Shown: one piece after another, positions 33,872 through 41,279 of the stretch
Numbering within the stretch: position 1 is the stretch's first letter
Layout of the letters: each line of letters starts with the position of its first letter
Origin: Martinezella calliandrae
GTDB lineage: Bacteria; Pseudomonadota; Alphaproteobacteria; Rhizobiales; Rhizobiaceae
Reading direction: 5' to 3'
Length of the DNA stretch: 64,000 bases
Assembly (NCBI RefSeq): GCF_030272695.1
Contig: NZ_JARFYN010000001.1
Location: 62,001-126,000 of the forward strand
Program-made: the position numbers and the translations under genes
The notes under the pieces: generated by a model
What the model was told of the DNA's origin: nothing
Seen by the model: only the letters and a program-made list of their open reading frames with translations
Databases searched by the model: none

Positions 33872-34585
33872 CTATCCTGCCGCCTGAAGCTGAACCTTGC
33901 CATTGTTCAAGAAAAATGTCTTGTCGAACAGCGCCAGATCCAGGGGATTGGGCAAGCGGACATCCTCGAGATCGGGATAGGCCTTCACCGATTGATCGTA
34001 AGACCGGTCGATCTGCGAGATGAAGACCATGATCGAACCTTTCTCACGCGCGAAGGACCTCAACGCCCGGACCTGCACCATCAATTCTGGCTTCTGCCGA
34101 TCCTGATCGAGGATTTGCAGATAGTCGATGATCACCAGGGTTCCCTTGGGCGCGCAGGCCAGCCTCTCCATGATATAGTCGGCGCTGATCGCGTCGGAGC
34201 TGTCGAATTCGAACAGGTCTTTGAAGTGCTCGAACTCTGAGCCGATCGCCCGAAAGCGGTCCGCAACCTCCTTTTTTGTATATTCCAACGAAAAGAAGAC
34301 GCCTCGATTGCCTGATGTCATCGCCTCGACGGCGAGCCTGAGGCTCATCAACGTTTTGCCGTGGCCCCGACGGGCTGCGACGAGCACTAGGTCGCCGGGT
34401 TCCAATTGCGCGAACATGTCAGCGGCCGATGTCGTCGAATCCGAGCCGGCCATCAGTAAACTCCAGCCTCGGAAGCCTTCCTCGGCGGCAATTCGGTCGA
34501 GCGCCTCGTGCAACGGGATATTCTGCCCGCGTGACAGGAGCCGGGCCTTACGCTTCAAACGATAAACTGGGCTGGAAAGCCTCAT
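33872..34585 (-). CDS. DnaB-C-domain-like RecA-fold ATPase, single domain
   Basis: Protein of 237 residues equivalent to only the C-terminal motor domain of replicative helicase DnaB. Walker A is A-A-R-R-G-H-G-K-T at about 70-78, Walker B is L-V-I-I-D-Y-L-Q-I-L, and the DnaB H3/H4-like V-F-I-S-Q-I-D-R segment follows. The short basic N-terminus (M-R-L-S-S-P-V-Y-R-L-K-R-K-A-R) replaces the usual N-terminal domain. It is an isolated gene, not in a replication or phage module. It could be a regulatory ATPase or a plasmid-related helicase relative. DNA unwinding is not certain without the N-terminal domain. Confidence 0.8.
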   Translation of the reverse strand: MRLSSPVYRLKRKARLLSRGQNIPLHEALDRIAAEEGFRGWSLLMAGSDSTTSAADMFAQLEPGDLVLVAARRGHGKTLMSLRLAVEAMTSGNRGVFFSLEYTKKEVADRFRAIGSEFEHFKDLFEFDSSDAISADYIMERLACAPKGTLVIIDYLQILDQDRQKPELMVQVRALRSFAREKGSIMVFISQIDRSYDQSVKAYPDLEDVRLPNPLDLALFDKTFFLNNGKVQLQAAG

Positions 34586-34888
34586 GTAAAAACCTCCTAT
34601 TGCGACAATGATCGCAATCCCTCCTTATGCTTGGCGCCGGAACAGTTGGTTCGATGATCATCAGCCCCGCATAAACGATACTTTCCCAAGTGGAGGGGGG
34701 AGGCATGGGCTTTGCCCGAATCGGACAATAGCGTGATTCTCGCCTGGAGAAAATTGTCCCCACACATCTCTGCATAGCCGTCGTCAGCGCTTGAACGACG
34801 GCAAAAAAGAGGCCGGGTGGAGGTACCCGGCCTTTGGAGTTGCCGGGTGGGGGGTGCCCGGCCTTGGGAGCTAGAATATCTTGGCGGC
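34586..34888. other. Intergenic region with tandem hairpins
   Basis: About 300 bases between the DnaB-like gene (start side) and the permease stop. The only recognised structures are the two GC-rich hairpins at 34811-34862, described separately. Remaining sequence presumably includes the DnaB-like promoter. Confidence 0.45.
34803..34862 (-). terminator. Rho-independent terminator with tandem stem-loops
   Basis: On the minus strand, two near-identical stems occur in series: GCCGGGCACC...CCCGGC (34862-34842) and GGCCGGGTACC...CCCGGCC (34832-34811). The second is followed by T-C-T-T-T-T-T-T (34810-34803), the classic intrinsic-terminator tail. It closes the ABC importer operon, whose last gene ends at 34889. 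Confidence 0.8.
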
Positions 34889-35770
34889 TTATTGCACATC
34901 CATATGCTGCTGCGGACGCCATCTGGTGATGCGGTTTTCGACAAGCGTCATCACGTATTCAGCGCCAAGCGTAACCACCATCACCAGGATGATCGCGGCA
35001 TAGAGGCCAGCAGCGTCGTAGGTGCCCTTGGCGATCGAGATCAGATAGCCGATGCCGGCGAGCGAGCCGACGAATTCGCCGACGATGGCGCCGATGATGG
35101 CGAACGAGAAGGAGATGTGCAGGCTCGCAAAAATCCAGCTCATCGCCGAGGGCAGGATCACATTGCGGGTGACCTGCCAGTTCGAGGCGCCGAGAATGCG
35201 GGCATTGGCGATCATGTTGCGATCGGCTTCGCGCACGCCCTGGAAGGCGTTGGCAAAAACAACGAAGAACACCATGATGAAGGCGAGCGCGACCTTGGAG
35301 GCAAGGCCGAGGCCCATGATCATGACGAAGATCGGCGCCAGCACGACGCGCGGGATCGAGTTGATCGCCTTGATGTAGATCGACAGGATATCGGAAGCCA
35401 ACTTGTTGCGGCCAAGCGCCACGCCGACGAGCACGCCAGTAACCGAGCCGATGACGAAGCCGATCAGCGCTTCTTCCATGGTGACGCCGAGATGGTACCA
35501 GAGCGAGCCGCTATCGGTGCCTTGGGTGATCCAGTCCCAGAGCCGCAGCCCGATCGCATAGGGGCTGGAATAGAAGAACGGGTCGATCCAGTGCAGGTCG
35601 GAGGAAAGCTGCCATAGGGCAAGTATCGCCGCGAGGAGCGCGACCTGCCAGAAGAGGACCACGTATTTGCGGCGCTTGATTGCCTTTAGCGCTGCGGCTT
35701 CGATTTCCGCATCCGAGGTGCCGGCGCGGAAGATTGGGGCATTGCCTGCCTCAAGGGCTGTATTTGCCAT
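34889..35770 (-). CDS. ABC transporter permease, NitT/TauT (SsuC-like) family
   Basis: Inner-membrane permease of about 293 residues with six helices of the BPD type 1 fold. The coupling loop carries N-A-R-I-L-G-A-S-N-W-Q-V-T-R-N-V-I-L-P-S-A, matching the E-A-A-x3-G consensus region. It works with the ATPase at 35784-36602 and two binding proteins. The polar N-terminal 30 residues precede the first helix. ATG 35776 is six bases further upstream and equally possible. The substrate class in this family covers nitrate, sulfonates, taurine and thiamine precursors. Confidence 0.9.
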   Translation of the reverse strand: MANTALEAGNAPIFRAGTSDAEIEAAALKAIKRRKYVVLFWQVALLAAILALWQLSSDLHWIDPFFYSSPYAIGLRLWDWITQGTDSGSLWYHLGVTMEEALIGFVIGSVTGVLVGVALGRNKLASDILSIYIKAINSIPRVVLAPIFVMIMGLGLASKVALAFIMVFFVVFANAFQGVREADRNMIANARILGASNWQVTRNVILPSAMSWIFASLHISFSFAIIGAIVGEFVGSLAGIGYLISIAKGTYDAAGLYAAIILVMVVTLGAEYVMTLVENRITRWRPQQHMDVQ

Positions 35771-35783
35771 GATCAATCCTCCC

Positions 35784-36602
35784 TTATGCCGCTTCTGCGG
35801 CGCGGCGATAACTGGTTTCCACCTCTTCGCGAAGGTCGTCCCAGATCGTCTTGCAATAATCGATGAAATTCTGCTCGTAGCGGATCTCCGAAACGACCCG
35901 CGGACGCGGTAGGTCGATCGTATAGACCGACTTCACCGTCGCCGGGCCCGCAGTCAGCACATAGACCTTATCGGCGAGCGCCACTGCCTCTTCGAGGTCG
36001 TGCGTGACGAAGACGACGGAAGCCTGGCGTTCGGCCCAGAGCTTCAGGAGCTCCTCGTGCATCACCGTGCGGGTCTGCACGTCGAGCGCCGAAAACGGCT
36101 CATCCATCAGCAGGATTTCCGGCTCGTTGATGAAGGTCTGCGCCAGCGAGACGCGCTTGCGCATGCCGCCCGAGAGCTGATGCGGATAGTGATGCAAGAA
36201 TTTCGTGAGGCCGACGCGGGCAAGCCAGTCCTTGGCGGTCTTCTCCGCCTCCGCCGCCGATTTGCCGCGAAACAGCGGGCCGGACATGACGTTGTCGATG
36301 ACGTTCTTCCAAGGAAAAAGCGCATCCGTCTGAAAGACGAAGCCGACGCGCGGATCGATGCCGGTGACGGGCCCGCCCATCAGGCGGACTTCGCCGGCGC
36401 TCGGCTTGGCAAGGCCGGTGACGAGATTGAGGGTCGTCGACTTGCCGCAGCCGGTCGGGCCGACGACGGCGACGAATTCGCCGCGCTCAACGGTCATGTT
36501 AAAATCGCGCAGTGCCGTCAGCGATTTGCCGGTCGGCGACACGAAGCGGCGGCTGACATTGATGAGTTCGATCGCCGATATCCGGCGTTCATCCTGTTGC
36601 AT
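35784..36602 (-). CDS. ABC transporter ATP-binding protein, NitT/TauT family
   Basis: ATPase of 272 residues. Walker A: G-P-T-G-C-G-K-S-T-T at about 46-55; Q-loop: F-V-F-Q-T-D-A-L-F-P-W-K; signature: L-S-G-G-M-R-K-R-V-S-L-A-Q; Walker B: I-L-L-M-D-E-P-F-S-A-L-D; switch His: V-F-V-T-H-D. The Q-T-D-A-L-F-P-W motif is typical for SsuB/TauB-like ATPases. I start at ATG 36602 with GAGG nine bases upstream. It lies between the second binding protein and the permease. Confidence 0.92.
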   Translation of the reverse strand: MQQDERRISAIELINVSRRFVSPTGKSLTALRDFNMTVERGEFVAVVGPTGCGKSTTLNLVTGLAKPSAGEVRLMGGPVTGIDPRVGFVFQTDALFPWKNVIDNVMSGPLFRGKSAAEAEKTAKDWLARVGLTKFLHHYPHQLSGGMRKRVSLAQTFINEPEILLMDEPFSALDVQTRTVMHEELLKLWAERQASVVFVTHDLEEAVALADKVYVLTAGPATVKSVYTIDLPRPRVVSEIRYEQNFIDYCKTIWDDLREEVETSYRRAAEAA

Positions 36603-36657
36603 GGTGTTGATCCTCACGCGTGCCTTTGGGCGCGCACGCAAAGCCCGGTGAACTGCC

Positions 36658-36679
36658 GCTTCCGGAACCGGCCGGAAGC
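36658..36679 (-). promoter_or_regulatory. Intercistronic hairpin between binding protein and ATPase genes
   Basis: GCTTCCGG (36658-36665) and CCGGAAGC (36672-36679) form a perfect 8-base stem with a 6-base loop, 15 bases after the binding-protein stop. Such hairpins commonly protect the upstream binding-protein mRNA and lower expression of downstream cistrons. Confidence 0.5.
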
Positions 36680-36693
36680 CGCATTATGGCTGC

Positions 36694-37707
36694 TTACTTG
36701 ACGTTCTTGGCGAATTCCGTCGTGTAGGTCTTCGACAGGTCGATCGTCTTGCCCTTTACGTTCTTGGAGAACTGGGAAAGCACGGCGAGAACCGTCTTCG
36801 GGCCGTCTTCCGGCATCACGCCATCAGCCGTGAACATTTCCTTGCCGGCGTCGAGAGCCTTGATGTAGCCGTCCTTGTCACCGACGTAGAAATCCTTCGG
36901 CATCTTGTCGGCGATTTCTGCACCCGAATGGGTGTTGATGAAGCGCAGCGTCTTGACGAAGGCATTCGCAAGCTTCTGCACATCTTCCTTGTGAGCGTTG
37001 ACCCAGGCGGCATCCATATAGAGTGACGCGGCCGGATAGGTGCCGCCGAGAGCCGCCTCGGTGCCCTTCAAGGTTCTGAGATCGACAAGAACCGAAGCTT
37101 CGCCAGTTTTCAACATGCGCGAGATCGTCGGCTCGGTGGTCATGCCGGCCTGAATTGCATCCTGTTGCATGGCGGCGATGAAGGTCTGGCCGGCACCAAC
37201 CGGAACCGGGGTGATGTCAGCCGGCGAAAGGCCTGCCTTCGACGCCATATAGAGCGTCAGGAAGTTGGTGGAAGAACCGAGGCCGGTAACGCCGACGCTC
37301 TTGCCCTTCAAATCGGCGAACGACTTGATTTCCGGATGCTTGGCCGACACGAGCTCGACTTCGCCAGGCGCCTGGCTGAATTGCACGACGGATTCGATGA
37401 ATTTGACCTTAGCCTGCAGGTCGACGCAGTGATCGTAGAAACCCACGACGCCCTGGACGGCGCCGGCGAGCAGCTGGTTTTCGGCGTCGACACCGGCGGA
37501 TTCATTCAGAAGCTCGACATCAAGACCTTCATCCTTGAAGTAGCCGAGGGATTCCGCAAGCTTGGCCGGTAGATAGATCTGCTTTTCGTAGCCACCTACC
37601 ATGATGGAGATCTTGCCGGCAGCATGTGCCGCCGTGGCGCCGAGGGAGGTGGCGGTCACGACGAGAGAAAGGGCTACAGTATGAAAAAGGGTGCGCGATG
37701 AACGCAT
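36694..37707 (-). CDS. ABC substrate-binding protein (copy 2)
   Basis: Periplasmic binding protein of 337 residues of the NMT1/SsuA-like type. Signal peptide about 1-29 (cleavage A-A-H-A-A). The mature start K-I-S-I-M-V-G-G-Y-E-K-Q-I-Y-L-P-A-K-L-A-E-S-L-G-Y-F is the family pattern for binding of nitrate, sulfonate or pyrimidine-type ligands. It is a close paralogue of the upstream gene 37956-38969 (by eye about four residues in five identical), differing most at about 154-170 near S-K-A-G-L-S-P-A-D. Perfect AGGAGGAGA precedes the start. Confidence 0.9.
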   Translation of the reverse strand: MRSSRTLFHTVALSLVVTATSLGATAAHAAGKISIMVGGYEKQIYLPAKLAESLGYFKDEGLDVELLNESAGVDAENQLLAGAVQGVVGFYDHCVDLQAKVKFIESVVQFSQAPGEVELVSAKHPEIKSFADLKGKSVGVTGLGSSTNFLTLYMASKAGLSPADITPVPVGAGQTFIAAMQQDAIQAGMTTEPTISRMLKTGEASVLVDLRTLKGTEAALGGTYPAASLYMDAAWVNAHKEDVQKLANAFVKTLRFINTHSGAEIADKMPKDFYVGDKDGYIKALDAGKEMFTADGVMPEDGPKTVLAVLSQFSKNVKGKTIDLSKTYTTEFAKNVK

Positions 37708-37784
37708 AAATGTCTCCTCCTATCATTCCTATTAGGGTGCCGGCGTCGCACGGCAAATGTTTCCTCCAATGATGCTAAGCGAAC

Positions 37785-37862
37785 CTAGCGCGGGCAACCT
37801 TTCAGTCAGCTGTCATGGGATAATCTCACAAGTTGATATCGCGATTTTATTTCACGCCGCCA
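37785..37862. repeat. Duplicated upstream segment, copy 2
   Basis: The stretch with CTAGCGCGGGCAACC-TTTCAGTCAGCT and GATTTTATTTCACGCCGCC parallels 39051-39126 upstream of copy 1. The duplication that created the two binding proteins therefore included the promoter-proximal region, so each copy may have its own promoter. Confidence 0.6.
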
Positions 37863-37955
37863 ACGGCAAGATCGCGTCGTCCCCGCTGGGACGAGAGGAG
37901 AATCCGAGACTAAGGCCGCCTCCGGCAGTTGCCAGAAGCGGCGTGATGAACCGCC

Positions 37956-38969
37956 TTACTTGGCGTTCTTGACGAATGCCGTCGTATAGGTCTTCGACAG
38001 GTCGATTGTCTTGCCCTGGACGTTCTTGGAGAACTCGGAGAGCACGGCGAGCACGGTCTTCGGGCCATCTTCCGGCATCACACCATCAGCCGTAAACATC
38101 GCCTTGCCGTTTTCGAGCGCCTTCACGTAACCCTCCTTGTCGCCGACATAAAAGTCTTTCGGCATCTTGTCGGCGATTTCGGCGGCGGAATGGGTATTGA
38201 TGAAGTGCAGCGTCTTGACGAACGCATTCGCGAGCTTCTGCGTCTCCTCCTTATGGTCATCGACCCAGGAGGTCTGCATATAGAGCGATGCGGCCGGATA
38301 GGTGCCGCCAAGGACAGCCTTGGTGCCGTCCATGCTGCGCATATCGATGAGAACCTTGGCTTCTCCCGTCTTTAACAGACGCGAGATCGTAGGCTCCGTG
38401 GTCATACCGGCCTGAATGGCGTCCTGTTGCATGGCGGCGATGAAGGTTTGACCGGCACCGACCGGGACGGAGGTGAAGTCACCAAGCTTCAAGCCGTTTT
38501 TGACCGCCAAATATTGCGTCAGGAAATTGGTAGACGAGCCAAGCCCTGTGACGCCAAGGCTTTTGCCCTTGAAATCGGCAGGCGACTTGATCTCAGGATG
38601 CTTGCTAGACACCAGTTCCACTTCGCCGGGCGCCTGGCTGAACTGTACGACGGATTCGACGAATTTTCCCTTGCCCTGAAGATCGATGCAGTGGTCGTAA
38701 AAGCCGACGACGCCCTGAACGGCGCCGGCAAGCATTTCGTTTTCCGCATCGACCCCGGCCGGCTCGTTGAGAAGTTCGACATCAAGACCTTCATCCTTGA
38801 AATAGCCAAGGGATTCCGCGAGCTTGGCCGGCAAGTAGATTTGCTTTTCATAGCCACCCACCATGATGGAAATCTTGTCGGCGGCATGTGCCGCTGAGGC
38901 GCCGAGCGAGGCGGCGGTCATGACGAGAGAAAGGGCTGCGGTATGAAAAAGCGCGCGTGATGAACGCAT
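37956..38969 (-). CDS. ABC substrate-binding protein (copy 1)
   Basis: Periplasmic binding protein of 337 residues, same length as copy 2 with no gaps. Signal peptide about 1-29; mature K-I-S-I-M-V-G-G-Y-E-K. Substitutions cluster at about 150-170 (L-A-V-K-N-G-L-K-L-G-D-F) and about 205-235, surface or hinge-proximal positions, while G-A-G-Q-T-F-I-A-A-M-Q-Q-D-A-I-Q-A-G-M and the ligand-side motifs are kept. The same AGGAGGAGA site is used. As first gene of the operon, it probably gives the higher expression. Confidence 0.9.
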   Translation of the reverse strand: MRSSRALFHTAALSLVMTAASLGASAAHAADKISIMVGGYEKQIYLPAKLAESLGYFKDEGLDVELLNEPAGVDAENEMLAGAVQGVVGFYDHCIDLQGKGKFVESVVQFSQAPGEVELVSSKHPEIKSPADFKGKSLGVTGLGSSTNFLTQYLAVKNGLKLGDFTSVPVGAGQTFIAAMQQDAIQAGMTTEPTISRLLKTGEAKVLIDMRSMDGTKAVLGGTYPAASLYMQTSWVDDHKEETQKLANAFVKTLHFINTHSAAEIADKMPKDFYVGDKEGYVKALENGKAMFTADGVMPEDGPKTVLAVLSEFSKNVQGKTIDLSKTYTTAFVKNAK

Positions 38970-39050
38970 TAGTGTCTCCTCCTGTTTGGATGCCGCGGCG
39001 GCACTTGATCACCGCGTCGGCATAGGCTTCCTCCACGAAGCCGAGCGAGA

Positions 39051-39126
39051 CTAGCGCAGGCAACCTTTCAGCCAGCTTTCAGTGGGGAGCTCTCACAGAC
39101 GGCATTGCAGTTTTATTGCACCGCCG
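39051..39126. repeat. Duplicated upstream segment, copy 1
   Basis: CTAGCGCAGGCAACC-TTTCAGCCAGCTTTCAG and the following TTTTATTGCACCGCCGCC correspond to 37785-37862. Together with the two coding copies, this defines a tandem repeat unit of 1,262 bases. Confidence 0.6.
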
Positions 39127-39446
39127 CCAGCAGCCAGCGCTTGATCGCCGTCTCGACCCCACGCTTCTCCCGAAACCGGATGGATTTACTCGCACAACTA
39201 TCCAGTGAATCGAGGTGCGATCGGCGACTTGCTGAAGCTGCAAGTGAGCGCCTGTTCTCAATGCAATATTTTGCACGCACAGGTATTTTGCAATGCCTGT
39301 GCGAGTTGCATCAATGGCAATTAACGCAGAGGTTTGTGGACGAGGGCAAAGTTCTGGTTGATCGTCTTGCGGCCGTGCTTGGACGGCCGGGGCTCGCTGA
39401 CCCCCCTGCTTCGTAGGCATGGCGGGCCCCGCAAGAATAGAAAGAC

Positions 39447-39525
39447 AAAAAAAGGACCCGCCGTTCTTGGTCCAGCGGGCCTAAAGACTCCAGCAACTTG
39501 TCCGGGCGCGGGCACGACCGGACAG
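39447..39525 (-). ncRNA. Predicted trans-acting small RNA
   Basis: Reading the minus strand: a -35 TTGACC (39559-39554), a 17-base spacer and a -10 CTTAAT (39536-39531), close to the rhizobial sigma-70 consensus. The predicted transcript starts near 39525 with a perfect 7-base stem TGTCCGG / CCGGACA (39524-39518 / 39505-39499). It ends with stem GGACC / GGTCC (39473-39469 / 39458-39454) followed by seven T (39453-39447). Length about 79 bases. No protein gene lies upstream on this strand to use the terminator. I cannot assign it to a named family. Confidence 0.65.
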
Positions 39526-39530
39526 GTGGC

Positions 39531-39559
39531 ATTAAGACCATCTAATATAACGGGGTCAA
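39531..39559 (-). promoter_or_regulatory. Sigma-70-type promoter of the small RNA
   Basis: TTGACC, 17 bases, CTTAAT on the minus strand; the rhizobial consensus is CTTGAC-N17-CTATAT. The base before the hexamer is C, matching CTTGAC. Expected start is about six bases downstream, which coincides with the first hairpin of the RNA. Confidence 0.6.
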
Positions 39560-39978
39560 GACGCGAATTCGACCAATTTTGGGTAGGTTAATCAACCAGA
39601 GATAGAGTTTACGCATGCGTAATGCGCTAGACCGTTGATTTCATAACAAGAAATATAACCAATCCGCTCTCGAACAGAATAATGTTCCGAGAAAAAAGTT
39701 TTGTCGTCAGAATAGCTCGACACCTTCCAACAATGATCAGCTTCCTTGTTCACGCCTTTGAAAAGGCTGACGCTACGTTAACTTAATGAAAAACTAATAT
39801 ATAAGGCGCCGAGAGCGACAGCCAATCCGATCGCCATGGAAATACGATCTTCGCGTGCTAAGTCGGCTAATGTGCGCGCAAATGCTAACGTGCTATTAGT
39901 TTCAGACAACCGCCGGCACTTGCGGGCGGAGCGGACTGCGGCTGAGGGATCAGCTAAATTCAGCGAGGGGGTAAACCG

Positions 39979-40287
39979 ATGAAAACCGTAGCCGCAGCTC
40001 TGCTTTTGTTGGCGACCGCTGCCGCCGGTCCGGCGCCGGCGATCTCACGTTACGAAACACTCAGCAAAACTTGCGCATCGGTGCAGCAGTTAATTGAGAG
40101 GGAGCGCTCGGTGCTGCTGCGCTATCCCTCGAGAAGCGGCAATACAATCCTCTATGATCGTTACGTAGCCGGCGATGGGCAGTGCGGAAGCGGCTACTAT
40201 GCGGCATCCACCAGCGTACCCACCAAAGACAATCCAAGATGCCCCGTGTACAATTGCAGATCGTCTTCAGCCTTTAATCCACATTGA
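39979..40287 (+). CDS. Small secreted Cys-containing protein, function unknown
   Basis: Protein of 102 residues with signal peptide (M-K-T-V-A-A-A-L-L-L-L-A-T-A-A-A, cleavage near residue 22). The mature part has four cysteines in C-A-S-V-Q-Q-L-I, G-Q-C-G-S-G-Y-Y, R-C-P-V-Y-N-C, suggesting two disulfides, and Y-D-R-Y-V-A-G-D-G-Q-C. Resembles short rhizobial periplasmic proteins of unknown role. GAGGGGG eight bases before ATG 39979 is a strong ribosome-binding site. Confidence 0.75.
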   Translation: MKTVAAALLLLATAAAGPAPAISRYETLSKTCASVQQLIERERSVLLRYPSRSGNTILYDRYVAGDGQCGSGYYAASTSVPTKDNPRCPVYNCRSSSAFNPH

Positions 40288-40393
40288 CGCGAAGCTTCTT
40301 TTCTGCCGTTAATCTCTCCGCCTTGGGAGGGAAAACAGCCGCTGTCAAGACTTTTGGTTGAAAATTACCGATATTTAATACACACTGAACGGG

Positions 40394-40433
40394 CAGATCG
40401 GGGACTGTTCCTTGCCTCCTCCCCGGGCATCTG
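40394..40433 (+). promoter_or_regulatory. Hairpin with anti-Shine-Dalgarno CCTCCTCCCC, leader or small RNA
   Basis: CAGAT (40394-40398) pairs with ATCTG (40429-40433) and GGGGA (40400-40404) with TCCCC (40420-40424). The loop side exposes C-C-T-C-C-T-C-C-C-C (40415-40424). A possible promoter lies just upstream (TTGGTT about 40354, A/T-rich ATATTTAATA at 40371-40380). The regulator's own ribosome site GAGGAG is only about 45 bases further on, so this may be a cis element masking it. It also resembles rhizobial small RNAs that carry CCUCCUCCC loops. Confidence 0.45.
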
Positions 40434-40481
40434 TAAGGTGGCGCCCGCTGGGTACCCCCGTTCGAATGAGGAGATTGCGCA

Positions 40482-40940
40482 GTGAGTGCAAAAGTACCAA
40501 ATCCGATTGACGCCTATGTCGGCTCACGCGTGCGCATGCGCCGGCTCATGCTCGGTATGAGCCAGGAACGGCTCGCCGAACAGATTGGTGTCACCTTTCA
40601 GCAGGTGCAGAAATACGAAAAAGGCACCAATCGCATCGGCGCTAGCCGATTGCAGGCGATTGCGGGAGTTTTGGCGGTTCCAGTCGCTTTCTTCTTCCAG
40701 CAAGACAATACACAGCCGCTGACGACGGAAGGTTTGGGCGCAATCAGCGGCCTTGAGGACCTGTCTGAGTTTCTGACGTCCAAGGAAGGTCTCAGCCTCA
40801 ACAAGGCCTTCATGAAGATCAACGACCCCAACGTTCGCCAGTCCGTGCTGACGCTCATCAAATCGCTGGCCAACGCCTCCGAGCCGACGGTCACGCATGC
40901 GCCGCCTGCAGCCGAAGTTCCTTTCGGCCTCAGAAACTGA
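40482..40940 (+). CDS. Xre-family HTH regulator (PraR/PhrR-like)
   Basis: DNA-binding protein of 152 residues with an N-terminal Cro/C1-type helix-turn-helix at about 12-66 (V-G-S-R-V-R-M-R-R-L-M-L-G-M-S-Q-E-R-L-A, then T-F-Q-Q-V-Q-K-Y-E-K-G-T-N-R-I). This wording is that of the rhizobial PraR/PhrR group that controls biofilm, quorum sensing or acid response. The C-terminal half (about 75-152) is Leu/Ser-rich and may dimerise. Start is GTG 40482 with AGGAG upstream. A hairpin with anti-Shine-Dalgarno sequence lies in its leader. Confidence 0.88.
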   Translation: MSAKVPNPIDAYVGSRVRMRRLMLGMSQERLAEQIGVTFQQVQKYEKGTNRIGASRLQAIAGVLAVPVAFFFQQDNTQPLTTEGLGAISGLEDLSEFLTSKEGLSLNKAFMKINDPNVRQSVLTLIKSLANASEPTVTHAPPAAEVPFGLRN

Positions 40941-41279
40941 TCTCCACGCCTCGCCCTTCAAATTTGGGTGAGGCGCGGATCACGATCGAATGATAGGCTT
41001 GCCCCCACGTCGACGATCGCGGTATCCGCGTTCGCAAGAGAGAGCGGAGCGCCACGCGTTCAATTGAGCGCATGAGGGCGGTTCGGGCTTTCCTGTATAT
41101 AAAGCATCTTCTCCCTCCGTGGGTGATCCACGTTATTGCGGGATGTTCTAGTGATTGCGATAGGATAGCAGTCATCGTAGTATAAATTCTCGATCGCAAA
41201 TAACACCTGCGATTACAAACGACACAGGTCATCGCAGGCGACACCGGAAATCGAGGCTCCGATACCGGGAAGCTGTTGG
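40941..41279. other. Upstream region of the RiPP regulator
   Basis: 339 bases without a supported gene. It contains several TGCGAT/ATCGCA motifs (annotated separately) and an A/T-rich TATAAAT at about 41181-41187 that may belong to a promoter. Confidence 0.5.
41154..41237. promoter_or_regulatory. Cluster of TGCGAT/ATCGCA motifs upstream of the SARP gene
   Basis: TTGCGAT at 41155-41161, ATCGCA at 41193-41198, CTGCGAT at 41207-41213 and ATCGCAG at 41231-41237. The last two form an inverted repeat with a 17-base spacer. Four copies within 83 bases immediately before the regulator suggest an operator, possibly for autoregulation. Confidence 0.4.

Larger units (their letters stand above)
39127..39978. 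other. Gene-poor 850-base region, AT-rich in its second half
   Basis: No protein gene is supported between the importer operon and the secreted protein at 39979. The region 39447-39559 holds a minus-strand small-RNA candidate listed separately. From about 39540 to 39900 the sequence is clearly AT-rich relative to its neighbours and without coding frames. A GC-rich inverted pair (CCGCC...GGGCGG) at about 39911-39930 is near the next gene's leader. Confidence 0.5.

Noticed and set aside
32951..34240. Open frame of about 430 codons spanning the kinase 3' half and part of the DnaB-like gene
   Set aside because: Arg/Pro-rich shadow translation without family features; it covers two well-supported genes in other frames.
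39105..39591. Several short open frames on both strands in the gene-poor region
   Set aside because: None has a ribosome site or recognisable sequence, and 39447-39559 is better explained as a small RNA with promoter and terminator.
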